This document shows positions 56,731 through 64,000 of a DNA stretch of 64,000 nt, one piece after another. The stretch's first letter is position 1. The number at the start of each line of letters is the position of its first letter. Origin of the DNA: Lentzea nigeriaca. GTDB taxonomy: Bacteria > Actinomycetota > Actinomycetes > Mycobacteriales > Pseudonocardiaceae. The stretch lies in assembly GCF_016907955.1 (NCBI RefSeq), contig NZ_JAFBCX010000014.1:113909-177908 (forward strand), written 5' to 3'. The notes under the pieces are model-generated. The model saw nothing but the letters and a program-made list of their open reading frames with translations, had not been told where the DNA came from and did not search any database. The translations under genes were made by a program, and so were the position numbers.

Positions 56731-57078
56731 CTACGTTCGGGAGATGCCCAGGTCGTGCAGCAGTGTGCGTCCCGAGCGGGAGTGCTCGGTGCGTGCAGGA
56801 CGCGACTGCGCGGTGGCGGTGGGACGCGGGACGACCGCGACGTCCACGTCGGGCGCGGTCAGCGAGGCGGCGTTCGCCTGAACGGCTGCCTGGGCGGGCA
56901 CGGCCGCCGACAGGTGATGGGTGTCGCCGTGGTGGCAGAACTCCCCGGAGATGCCGGGCGTGAACGCGCCGTGGTGGGCGGGCTCCGGCGGGCAGGCCGG
57001 GTGAAGCGCCAAAACAGCGAACAGCGCGAGCGCGATGGCGACGGCAGTACGACGCACCGTCGTCAGTTCGTTCCGCAC
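56731..57078 (-). CDS. Small secreted or anchored His-rich protein
   Basis: 115 residues. A hydrophobic helix at about residues 12-27 is followed by C-P-P-E-P-A-H-H-G and C-H-H-G-D-T-H-H, then a low-complexity tail. The His/Cys cluster suggests metal binding outside the membrane. GTG 57078 is used; a TTG at 57087 is possible. Divergent from the iron-siderophore-type binding protein and within 45 bp of the iron box. No family recognised with certainty. Confidence 0.55.
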   Translation of the reverse strand: MRNELTTVRRTAVAIALALFAVLALHPACPPEPAHHGAFTPGISGEFCHHGDTHHLSAAVPAQAAVQANAASLTAPDVDVAVVPRPTATAQSRPARTEHSRSGRTLLHDLGISRT

Positions 57079-57121
57079 GGTGACCAACCTACCGGTGTGG
57101 CGGATCTTGTAAAGACTCCTG

Positions 57122-57140
57122 TTAGGTTAGGTAAGGCTAA
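57122..57140. promoter_or_regulatory. Iron box (IdeR/DmdR-type)
   Basis: TTAGGTTAGGTAAGGCTAA agrees at most positions with the DtxR-family consensus TTAGGTTAGGCTAACCTAA. It sits 18 bp before the binding-lipoprotein start and about 45 bp before the divergent gene. Confidence 0.75.
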
Positions 57141-57157
57141 TCTCAGGAGGTGTACAG

Positions 57158-58150
57158 GTGCGCAGGACAGTCGCCGTGGTTCTGCTGCTCGGCCTTGTAG
57201 CCGGGTGCGGGGGGAACGCTCCAACCGGGCAGGCTGGTGGCCAGTGGTCGTTCAAGGACGACCGCGGCAAGGAGGTCACCGCGCCGAAGCGGCCGGAACG
57301 CGTTGTGGCGCAGGTGTCCGCGGCAGGTGCGCTCAAGGACTACGGGATCAACGTCGTCGGCACTTTCGGACCGCTCAAGCGGCAGGACGGGAGTACCGAC
57401 CCCGAGGCGGGCAGCATCGACCCGAGTCAGGTCACCGACATCACCGGACCCGGTTACGGCGAGATCGACTTCGAGAAGTTCGCCGCGCTGAACGCCGACC
57501 TGGTCGTCGCGGGTTACTACCCGGAGGTCACCGGGCTCTGGCACCTCACGGCCGAGTTCGAGGAGAAGGTGCTCAAGATCGCCCCGACCGTCGGCATCGG
57601 GCAGTCGAAGATCCAGCTGCCGGACGGCATCAAGCGCTTCCGAGAGCTCGCGAAGGCACTCGGCGCCGACACCGAGTCGGCGAAGGTGAAGGCCGACGAG
57701 GAGGCGTTCACCAAGGCCGCCGAACGGCTCAAGGCCGTCGGCGCGAAGATGACGGCGGCGAACCAGAAGATCCAGGTCGTCGGCGCGGACCCCAAGCTCT
57801 TCTACGTCGCCGTGCCCGCCCGCAACCCGGATCTCGACTGGTACGCCAAGGAACTGGGGCTCCCGCTGCTCACGCCGGACAAGCCCGACACCGAGGGCGG
57901 CGGCTACTTCCAGTCGCTGTCGTGGGAGAACTCCGGCACCTACAAAGAGCACGTGATCATGTGGGACACGCGTCAGCACGTGCTCGACCCCGAGCAGATG
58001 AAGGAGGGCCACCCGGTCTTCCAGGCGCTGCCCGCCGTGCAGGCGGGCCGGTTCGTGCAGTGGAACGCGGTGGCACCGCTGAGCTTCGCCTCCTACGCCG
58101 AGATCATGAACAAATTGGCTGACCAGCTCGAACAGGTGTTGGCACGATGA
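57158..58150 (+). CDS. Iron-siderophore-type ABC substrate-binding lipoprotein
   Basis: 330 residues. Lipobox L-V-A-G-C near residue 18 marks a lipoprotein. The body follows the FepB/FecB class III layout, with R-P-E-R-V-V-A-Q at the first lobe, Y-Y-P-E-V-T-G and a long connecting helix. Binds a ferric siderophore or related chelate; the permease and ATPase are not in the window. GTG start with AGGAGG upstream. An iron box covers the promoter. Confidence 0.87.
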   Translation: MRRTVAVVLLLGLVAGCGGNAPTGQAGGQWSFKDDRGKEVTAPKRPERVVAQVSAAGALKDYGINVVGTFGPLKRQDGSTDPEAGSIDPSQVTDITGPGYGEIDFEKFAALNADLVVAGYYPEVTGLWHLTAEFEEKVLKIAPTVGIGQSKIQLPDGIKRFRELAKALGADTESAKVKADEEAFTKAAERLKAVGAKMTAANQKIQVVGADPKLFYVAVPARNPDLDWYAKELGLPLLTPDKPDTEGGGYFQSLSWENSGTYKEHVIMWDTRQHVLDPEQMKEGHPVFQALPAVQAGRFVQWNAVAPLSFASYAEIMNKLADQLEQVLAR

Positions 58151-58154
58151 GCGG

Positions 58155-59354
58155 GTGCTGACGCTCCTGAAGGAGAACGGCCCGTTGCGCGTGCTCAGCA
58201 CCGCACGGGTCGTTTCCGTCGTGGGGGACGCGCTCAGCCTGGTCACGCTGATGCTGCACGTGCAGTCCGTGCTGGGGAAGGCCATCGCGGTGGCCGCGCT
58301 GCTGCTCGTGGGCGACTTCGCGCCGTCGTTGCTCAGCCCGCTGACCGGTGTCATCAGCGACAGGTTCGACCGGCGCACCGTCATGATCGCCTGCGAGATC
58401 GCGCAGGGCGTGCTGCTGGCCGTCATCGCGTTCACCCTGCCGCCGTTGCCGATCCTGCTCGCGCTGGTCGGCCTCCGCGCCGTGCTCGGGCAGATCTTCA
58501 TCCCGGCCTCGCGGGCGGCCGTGCCGAGCCTCGTGGCCGAGAAGGACCTCGGGCAGGCGAACACCGTGCTTGGCCTCGGCACCAACAGCGCCGACGTGAT
58601 CGGGCCGTTCCTCGCCGCCGCCCTGCTGACCTTCATGGACACCAGGGGTGTGCTGCTCGTCGACGCGGTGAGCTTCGGCCTGTCCGCGTTGTTGTTGCTG
58701 CGGCTGCCGAGACTGGTGGTGCCGGCCGAACCGGGGGAGTCCGTGTTCGCCGACGCGAAGGAAGGCCTGGGGGAGATCTGGCGTAACCGGGCACTGCGGA
58801 TCATCTTCGTGGGCTTCTGCGGTGTCGTCGCGTGCACGGCGATCGACGACGTCGCGGTGCTGCAGCTGACCGTGGTGGTGTTCGGCGCGTCCGAGAGCGT
58901 GGCGGGCGTCATCCTCGGCGCGGTGGGCATCGGTCTGCTGACCGGGTACGCGTTGCTGGCCAGGGGATCCGCTCGGGTCGGCATGGTCGCGTTGCTCGTC
59001 GCCGGGTTCGCGATCAGCAGCGCCGGCAACCTGTTCACCGGTCTGGCGTGGGGCGTGGCATCGGCCTTCGCGTTGCAGGCGGTGCGCGGGCTGGGGATCG
59101 CGGCGATGGACGTCGCGCACAGCACGTTGATCCAGCGGCTCACCCCCGGTGATCGAACAGGCAGGGTGTTCGGCAACTTCTACGGCGGAATCGGTGTGGC
59201 GGCGGCGGTTTCGTACATCGGCGGCGGTCTGCTGCTGGACGCGGTGGGCCCGGAGCTGACGTTCGTCCTCAGCGGCGGTGCGGGTGTGCTGGTCGCGGGG
59301 TGGGTGGTTGCCGCTTCACGCGCAAGAGGTGTTGAGTGGGAATCAGCCTCTTGA
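58155..59354 (+). CDS. MFS transporter (EntS-like)
   Basis: 399 residues, about twelve helices. L-T-G-V-I-S-D-R-F-D-R-R-T-V is the loop 2-3 motif; S-R-A-A-V-P-S-L-V and L-G-x-G-T-N-S-A-D-V-I-G-P are typical of the EntS/enterobactin-exporter group. Starts four bases after the binding lipoprotein, so it shares the iron box. Siderophore export is the likely role. Confidence 0.85.
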   Translation: MLTLLKENGPLRVLSTARVVSVVGDALSLVTLMLHVQSVLGKAIAVAALLLVGDFAPSLLSPLTGVISDRFDRRTVMIACEIAQGVLLAVIAFTLPPLPILLALVGLRAVLGQIFIPASRAAVPSLVAEKDLGQANTVLGLGTNSADVIGPFLAAALLTFMDTRGVLLVDAVSFGLSALLLLRLPRLVVPAEPGESVFADAKEGLGEIWRNRALRIIFVGFCGVVACTAIDDVAVLQLTVVVFGASESVAGVILGAVGIGLLTGYALLARGSARVGMVALLVAGFAISSAGNLFTGLAWGVASAFALQAVRGLGIAAMDVAHSTLIQRLTPGDRTGRVFGNFYGGIGVAAAVSYIGGGLLLDAVGPELTFVLSGGAGVLVAGWVVAASRARGVEWESAS

Positions 59355-59366
59355 GGGGAGAAGGCG

Positions 59367-60380
59367 ATGTGGGGGAAACGCATTGCTGTTGTTGTCATCT
59401 CATTGTTGTTAGCCGGAACGATGCCGGCGGTCGCGTACGCGGCCACCGGGGTCGTGCCCGCGTCGACGTCGTGGGTGTCCGCTGACCGCGGCTGGGTGCT
59501 GGGCGTCGACACGCTCTGCCCGACCGCGAAGTGCACACAGCTCGTCCGCACGCTGGACGGCGGTAAGTCGTGGACCCGCGTGAAGACCCCGCCGCTGTCG
59601 GTTCCGGAGACCGAGCGGCTGCGGGTGCTGTTCGCGAACGACACCACGGGCATGGTGACCGATGGCGAGCAGCTGTTCGTCACCAGCAACGGCGGCACCC
59701 GCTGGGAACCGTCGGGGATCAAGGGAACCGTTGGGGCCCTGGGGTTCGACAGCTCCGGGTTTCTCGCGGTGATCTACGACGGCACGTCCAGCGGGCTGTT
59801 CCACCGCGAGCTGTGGTTCGGTTCCTGGCAGCCGGTGCCGGGCGTCGAGGTGAAGGGCCTGTCGTACGGGGAGATCGCCGCGGGCCAGGTCTCGTTGTCG
59901 CGGTTCGGTGAGCAGAACCGGTACTGGACCCGGTCACCGGCGGGCTGGACGGAGGAGCCTGCGCCGTGCGACGTCTTCTCGGCCACCCGGCTCGCCGTCG
60001 TCGGCACCGACCGGTACGCGTTGTGCAGCTTCGATCCAGGCTTCGGGAACATGACGAAGGAGCTGCGCAAGTCCGAGGGCGGGCAGTTCAAGACGATCAG
60101 CGTGCCGCCCAGCGCGGGCATCACGACGGGCTTCGCGATCTCACCGGAGGCTGCGCTCGTCGCCGCGACCGGGCGCGACTGGTCGTTCGTCCACCGCGGC
60201 CTCGGCGAGAAGTGGGACACGCCGCTCACGCTCGGCGGACCGCCGTTCGAGGACCTGGCGTTCTCCGACGCCCGGCACGCCACGCTGGTGCGCGGCGGTC
60301 CCGGCCAGGAGTTCGCCGAGGTGTATCGGACCGATGACGCAGGGTTGAACTGGAAGCTCCTGCGGATCTGGTTACTCTGA
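59367..60380 (+). CDS. Secreted beta-propeller-like protein
   Basis: 337 residues. Signal peptide 1-26 (ends A-Y-A-A). Repeated T-L-D-G-G-K-S-W, T-S-N-G-G-T-R-W and T-D-D-A-G-L-N-W are BNR/photosynthesis-stability-factor-type propeller blades. No catalytic site visible; probably a binding or scaffold protein outside the cell. Follows the MFS gene by 12 bp. Confidence 0.75.
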   Translation: MWGKRIAVVVISLLLAGTMPAVAYAATGVVPASTSWVSADRGWVLGVDTLCPTAKCTQLVRTLDGGKSWTRVKTPPLSVPETERLRVLFANDTTGMVTDGEQLFVTSNGGTRWEPSGIKGTVGALGFDSSGFLAVIYDGTSSGLFHRELWFGSWQPVPGVEVKGLSYGEIAAGQVSLSRFGEQNRYWTRSPAGWTEEPAPCDVFSATRLAVVGTDRYALCSFDPGFGNMTKELRKSEGGQFKTISVPPSAGITTGFAISPEAALVAATGRDWSFVHRGLGEKWDTPLTLGGPPFEDLAFSDARHATLVRGGPGQEFAEVYRTDDAGLNWKLLRIWLL

Positions 60381-60385
60381 AGATC

Positions 60386-61309
60386 GTGGAGCCTTGGGAA
60401 CACGGCATGCTCGACGTCGGGGACGGCAACCAGGTCTACTGGGAAGTCGTCGGCAACCCGGACGGCAAGCCTGCCGTGTTCCTCCACGGCGGTCCCGGTG
60501 CCCCGGCGAACGGTGCCCGCAGGGCGCTCGACACGGAGAAGTTCCGGCTGGTGATCTTCCACCAGCGCGGCTGCGGAAAGAGCACGCCGCACGCGAGCGA
60601 CCCGGCCGCGGACATGAGCGTCAACACGACCGCCCACCTCATCGCCGACATGGAGAAGCTCCGCGAGCACCTCGGCATCGAGAAGTGGCTGGTGTTCGGC
60701 GGTTCCTGGGGCGTGACGCTCGGTGTCGCCTACGCGCTGCGCCACCCGGAGCGCGTCTCCGAGATGATCCTCATCTCGGTCACCCTCGCGTCCGCCCGTG
60801 AGATCGATTGGCTGTACAAGGGCGTTTCCCGGTTCTTCCCGGAGGCGTGGGAGAGGTTCAGCGCGCACGTCGGCCACGCGCCGGACGTGGTGCGCGCGTA
60901 CGCCGACGTGATGGAGAACCCGGATCGCGCGGTCCGCGAGCAGGCCGCCGCCGAGTGGTGCCGGTGGGAGGACACCGTGCTGTCGCTGGAGGATTTCGGA
61001 AGGCCGAACCTGTTCAGCGACCGGGCGGACGACGACGCGATCGCCATGGTGCGCATCATCGCGCACTACTACGCGAACCTGGGTTTCCACGAGGACGGCC
61101 AACTGCTGCGCGACGCGGGCGAGCTCGCGGGCATCCCGGCCGCGCTGATCCACGGCCGACGGGACCTGAGCTGTCCTGCCGACACCGCCTACGCGCTGGC
61201 ACAGGCGTGGCCGGACGCCGAACTGGCCCTGGTGGACGACAGCGGCCACAAGGGCAGCCCCGCGCTCACCGAGGCGGTGCAGGCCGCGATGAGGAGGTTC
61301 TCCCCGTGA
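60386..61309 (+). CDS. pip: Proline iminopeptidase
   Basis: 307 residues, alpha/beta hydrolase of peptidase family S33. H-G-G-P-G oxyanion loop at about 33-37, D-Q-R-G-equivalent H-Q-R-G-C-G-K-S, nucleophile G-G-S-W-G and the C-terminal His in D-S-G-H. Releases N-terminal proline from small peptides in the cytosol. GTG start; the stop overlaps the next gene by 4 bp. Confidence 0.9.
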   Translation: MEPWEHGMLDVGDGNQVYWEVVGNPDGKPAVFLHGGPGAPANGARRALDTEKFRLVIFHQRGCGKSTPHASDPAADMSVNTTAHLIADMEKLREHLGIEKWLVFGGSWGVTLGVAYALRHPERVSEMILISVTLASAREIDWLYKGVSRFFPEAWERFSAHVGHAPDVVRAYADVMENPDRAVREQAAAEWCRWEDTVLSLEDFGRPNLFSDRADDDAIAMVRIIAHYYANLGFHEDGQLLRDAGELAGIPAALIHGRRDLSCPADTAYALAQAWPDAELALVDDSGHKGSPALTEAVQAAMRRFSP

Positions 61310-61716
61310 CGCAACGGAAACCGCCCGGCATGGGCTTCGAGTCGTGGATCGACAAGCAGATCCGCGAAGCCGAGGAACGCGGTGAGTTCGACGGCCTGCC
61401 GAGCGCCGGAAAACCGTTGCCCGGCGCGGGCGAGCCGCTCGAAGAGGACTGGTGGCTCAAGAAGAAGGTCCGGGAGGAAGAGGGCACGGCAGGGTTGCCC
61501 CCTTCCCTGGTGTTGCGCAAGGAGGCCGAGACCGCCAAGGCGCGTGCCCTGGCGGCCGCGACCGACGGCGAGGCGCGCGCGATCATCGAGGCGATGAACG
61601 CGAAGATCCTCGACGCGTTGCGCAAACCGTTGTCCGGTCCGCCTTTGAACCTCATGCCGTTCGACGTGGAGAAGCTGGTGCGTGAGCGGAAGGGGACCTC
61701 GCGCACCGACCGGTGA
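61306..61716 (+). CDS. DUF1992 (DnaJ-homologue C28-like) protein
   Basis: 136 residues. F-E-S-W-I-D-K-Q-I-R-E-A-E-E-R-G-E-F-D-G-L-P and G-K-P-L-P are the DUF1992 signature, followed by D-W-W-L-K-K-K and a helical tail. Function unknown; no J domain. Coupled to the peptidase gene and convergent with the LPMO gene directly at its stop. Confidence 0.88.
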   Translation: MTQRKPPGMGFESWIDKQIREAEERGEFDGLPSAGKPLPGAGEPLEEDWWLKKKVREEEGTAGLPPSLVLRKEAETAKARALAAATDGEARAIIEAMNAKILDALRKPLSGPPLNLMPFDVEKLVRERKGTSRTDR

Positions 61717-62235
61717 TCAGCTCGCGTTGACGTCGATGCAGGAGTAGAACGCGTTCGACGTGTCGCCGATGTTCCAGATGGCGAGCACCTTGTGCTTGCC
61801 TGCGGACCCCAGGTTGACCTTGTGCGAGACGGTGGCCGGCGGGACCTGGTTGTTGCCGCTGAACGTCGCAACCTTGCGGCCGTCGACGAAGTACTCGTAG
61901 TCACGAGTGCGGTGGCGTGCGGTGAACGTCCAGTTGAACGTGGCCGTGCGGCCGACGCTCGTGACCTTCCAGCCCTTGTTGTCGTCGTTGAGGACGGCGA
62001 ACTGCGACAGGTTGGCGTTGCAGCTGCGCAGGCCCTTCGGGCCCTCGACCGACTGCGGTTCGTACTGGATGGCACCGCAGTTCAGGGCCCTGTTGCTGGC
62101 GCACTGGGCCTGACGGCTGGCAGGCGAGGACACGTAACCGTGGGCGAACGCCGTGCCGGTGGGGAGAGCCACGAGGACCAACGGTGCAGCCAGAACACCT
62201 GCCACAGCGGCAGCAAGCCTGGGTCGATTCTTCAT
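61717..62235 (-). CDS. AA10 lytic polysaccharide monooxygenase
   Basis: 172 residues, about 141 mature. Signal peptide 1-31; cleavage leaves H32 (H-G-Y-V-S-S-P) as the copper-binding N-terminal histidine. The second copper His is in A-R-H-R-T-R-D, with Phe in N-A-F-Y-S-C as the axial residue. The compact size is like small chitin-active actinobacterial enzymes. Oxidatively cleaves crystalline chitin, perhaps cellulose. Good SD before the ATG, and a DasR site 57 bp upstream supports chitin. Confidence 0.92.
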   Translation of the reverse strand: MKNRPRLAAAVAGVLAAPLVLVALPTGTAFAHGYVSSPASRQAQCASNRALNCGAIQYEPQSVEGPKGLRSCNANLSQFAVLNDDNKGWKVTSVGRTATFNWTFTARHRTRDYEYFVDGRKVATFSGNNQVPPATVSHKVNLGSAGKHKVLAIWNIGDTSNAFYSCIDVNAS

Positions 62236-62291
62236 GTGACTTCCTTTGCCTTGATGTTGCTTGCATGCGTGACATCGCGGCGGCGGTTGAA

Positions 62292-62301
62292 GGTCTAGAC
62301 C
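62292..62301. promoter_or_regulatory. DasR-responsive element candidate (dre core GGTCTAGACC)
   Basis: A perfect 10-bp palindrome identical to the centre of the dre consensus ACTGGTCTAGACCACT, flanked by A on both sides. Ahead of the chitin-type LPMO, as expected for GlcNAc-responsive control. Confidence 0.7.
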
Positions 62302-62420
62302 ATACCGCGCGTAATCGTGGCGCCACAAGGTGTGTCTGACAGTTCCGGACCGAAAACCCGTTGCGGGCGCTCGGCACCGGATGTGAGGTTGATCAACCAC
62401 CAACGACCGGAGGGACCCCT

Positions 62421-63008
62421 GTGCCGCTGCCCACCCCGACGCTGCACACCGATCGCCTGAGGCTGCGTCCCTTCACCGAGGCCGACGCGGACGCCCTCTT
62501 CGCCTTGCACAGCAAGGCTCACGTGCTGCGCTATTGGGACTCCCCGCCTTGGGGCGACCGTGCGCGCGCCGAGCGTTTCGTCGTGACGTGCCGACAGTTG
62601 GCGGACGAGGGCACCGGCGCACGGCTGGCCATCGACCGCGTTTCCGATGGTGCGTTCATCGGCTGGTGCAGCTTCGCCCGGTGGAATCCGGACTTCCGCA
62701 GCGCGGGGCTGGGGTACATCCTCGACGACGCGGCCTGGGGCCAGGGCTACGCGACGGAGGCCGCGCACGCTGTCCTGCGGTGGGCGTACGAGACGCTGGA
62801 CCTGAACCGGGTCCAGGCCGAGGTCGACACGCGCAACGCGGCGTCGGCCCGCGTCCTGGAGAAGCTCGGGTTCCTGCGGGAGGGGACGATGCGGGAGGAC
62901 TGCGTCGTGAACGGCGACGTGTCGGACTCGTGGGTGTACGGGCTGCTCAGGCGGGACTGGCGGCCTTCGCCAGAAAAGGCGTTGGCGGCTCGCGAAGGTC
63001 GCTGCTAG
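62421..63008 (+). CDS. GNAT acetyltransferase (RimJ/RimL-like)
   Basis: 195 residues. L-H-T-D-R-L-R-L-R-P-F-T at the start, W-G-Q-G-Y-A-T-E-A for acetyl-CoA binding, and N-A-A-S-A-R-V-L-E-K-L-G-F-L-R-E-G at the end are classic for this subgroup. Acetylates protein N-termini or small amines. GTG with GGAGG seven bases upstream. Confidence 0.88.
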   Translation: MPLPTPTLHTDRLRLRPFTEADADALFALHSKAHVLRYWDSPPWGDRARAERFVVTCRQLADEGTGARLAIDRVSDGAFIGWCSFARWNPDFRSAGLGYILDDAAWGQGYATEAAHAVLRWAYETLDLNRVQAEVDTRNAASARVLEKLGFLREGTMREDCVVNGDVSDSWVYGLLRRDWRPSPEKALAAREGRC

Positions 63009-63143
63009 GTTTCCGGCTGCCGTGCGAGAGACCGAGGAGGTGGTACCCGTGAACATGTCGACATGGGTGCTCCCCTCAGGGGTCACGGTCGGGCGATAGG
63101 TCGTCCGGGAGCGCCGTTCAGAGCACTCCCGAAAGGCACGACC

Positions 63144-63884
63144 GTGCGATTCACTTCCGAACAGCGCTTCGACGACGGCGTTCTCGAGCGCGAGTTCACC
63201 CTCGGAGACGATATTCCCGGCATCCTGTGGACGCCCGCCTCCGCGACCGCGGCCTCACCCGCCCGGTTGATCCTGGCCGGTCATCCCGGCGGGCTGCCCA
63301 TGATGTACCCCCGGCTGGTGGCGAGGGCCCGGCACGCCGCGGCGGAGGGGTACGCCTCGGCCAGCATCGAACTTCCCTGGAGCGGTGACCGGCCCCGTTC
63401 CGCCGACGCGGACGAGGCGCGCGCCGAGTTGCGGGCGGCGGTGCGGGCCGGTGAGCCCGTCAGCGACGACGTCGTCGACCGGCTCGTCCTCCCGCTGGTC
63501 GAGCAGTCGGTCCCGGAGTGGCGGGCCGCGCTGGACGATCTCCTCGCGCTGCCCGAGATCTGTGGGCCTGCCGGGTTCGCGGGCGGGGTGATCGCCATCG
63601 GCGTCCGGCTGGCGGCGGTCGAGCCGCGCATCGCGGCGGCGGTGCTGTTCGCCGGGAGCTACGTGCCGCGCCGCATGTTCGAGGAGGCGCGGCAGGTCAC
63701 CATTCCGCTGCACGTTCTGCTGCAGTGGGACGACGAGGGGAACGACCGGCAGATGGCACTGGACCTGTTCGACGCCTTCGGCTCCGCCGAGAAGACGTTG
63801 CAGGCCAACATGGGCGGGCACACCGGAGTCCCGCAGTTCGCGGCGGACAACGCGAACCGGTTCTTCGACCGGCATCTGAAGTGA
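63144..63884 (+). CDS. Alpha/beta-hydrolase-fold protein lacking the nucleophilic serine
   Basis: 246 residues. L-A-G-H-P-G-G gives the oxyanion turn and M-G-G-H-T-G-V-P the C-terminal histidine. The nucleophile elbow reads G-F-A146-G-G: alanine stands where G-x-S-x-G needs serine. It may be a pseudo-enzyme or use another residue. GTG at 63144, with GAAAGG upstream, fits the fold start. Nothing is coupled to it. Confidence 0.7.
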   Translation: MRFTSEQRFDDGVLEREFTLGDDIPGILWTPASATAASPARLILAGHPGGLPMMYPRLVARARHAAAEGYASASIELPWSGDRPRSADADEARAELRAAVRAGEPVSDDVVDRLVLPLVEQSVPEWRAALDDLLALPEICGPAGFAGGVIAIGVRLAAVEPRIAAAVLFAGSYVPRRMFEEARQVTIPLHVLLQWDDEGNDRQMALDLFDAFGSAEKTLQANMGGHTGVPQFAADNANRFFDRHLK

Positions 63885-63908
63885 GAAAGTTGTCTCAGTT
63901 CTAGCTCC

Positions 63909-63929
63909 AACGCCGTGTAGTTAGGCGTT
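63909..63929. terminator. Hairpin between convergent ends
   Basis: AACGCC / GGCGTT with a nine-base loop. A further small TGAGA/TCTCA stem overlaps the hydrolase stop at 63882-63897. Confidence 0.35.
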
Positions 63930-63940
63930 CGCGGTGACCG

Positions 63941-64000
63941 TCAAGGTTCTGGTGGGGCGAGGACGTCGATGCTGATAGTGGCGTTGTAGGTGGTGCGGTC
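63941..64000 (-). CDS. C-terminal end of a minus-strand gene running out of the window
   Basis: Nineteen codons, ending V-L-A-P-P-E-P then TGA, open to the window edge. Too short to assign. It could be the end of any neighbouring gene. Confidence 0.25.
   Translation of the reverse strand, partial: DRTTYNATISIDVLAPPEP

Noticed and set aside
63882..64000. Insertion-sequence end at the window edge
   Set aside because: Two small hairpins and a 19-codon minus-strand frame are visible, but no terminal inverted repeat or transposase motif can be recognised.

Overview
The window is high-GC DNA with the habits of a filamentous actinobacterium: many GTG (also TTG, and one apparent CTG) starts, pervasive 4-bp ATGA/GTGA overlaps, WhiJ/Scr1-like XRE-DUF5753 regulators, DivIVA-like and RipA-like cell-wall proteins, and DasR-, IdeR/DmdR- and LacI-type operators. 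The gene mix suggests a Pseudonocardiaceae member (Lentzea/Saccharothrix/Amycolatopsis-like); this is inference, as there is no rRNA or marker gene. No rRNA, tRNA, CRISPR array or complete insertion sequence was seen.

Bases 1-11475 hold a glycine-betaine catabolic island: Rieske betaine demethylase, dimethylglycine oxidase, heterotetrameric sarcosine oxidase (soxBDAG), formyl-THF deformylase (purU), an MBL hydrolase likely tied to mycothiol-dependent formaldehyde oxidation, and an FCD-type GntR regulator with an operator candidate that recurs as a half-site at the purU promoter. The outer one-carbon genes survive only as scars: a C-terminal FdhF/YdeP-like oxidoreductase fragment, the first ~28 residues of an L-serine deaminase, and a 66-codon chimera of a FchA-like N-terminus and a FolD-like C-terminus. 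11.5-20 kb, after an AhpD-like gene, is a minus-strand operon for p-aminobenzoate (fused PabAB, PabC) with two acyl/aryl-CoA ligases, a flavin monooxygenase and a membrane ABM-domain protein: a candidate small specialised-metabolite pathway.

20-34.6 kb is mixed: acetyltransferase, DivIVA-like coiled coil, YchJ, a large protein with a degenerate ADP-ribosyltransferase-like C-terminus, a compact carboxylesterase, SGNH hydrolase, two DJ-1/PfpI proteins, a DUF6879/XRE-DUF5753 regulatory cassette including a DUF5753 protein with no DNA-binding domain, and a two-component system divergent from an ABC exporter. 34.3-42.3 kb holds a tightly coupled run (GT2, DUF2064, methyltransferase, membrane molybdopterin oxidoreductase, small membrane protein) beside a polytopic membrane protein, an epimerase and an OmpR/HAMP two-component pair whose start region carries a perfect 15-bp hairpin. 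This is the best candidate here for an uncharacterised envelope glycan or redox system.

42.3-64 kb contains carbohydrate genes (GH64 with LacI-type palindrome, GH65/beta-phosphoglucomutase, an AA10 LPMO with a DasR site), a LysR/SDR/SnoaL deletion scar, a frameshifted zinc dehydrogenase, two tandem NlpC/P60 hydrolases, and a divergent iron-box island (His-rich secreted protein, cysteine-synthase-like enzyme and MFS on one side; siderophore-type binding lipoprotein and MFS on the other).
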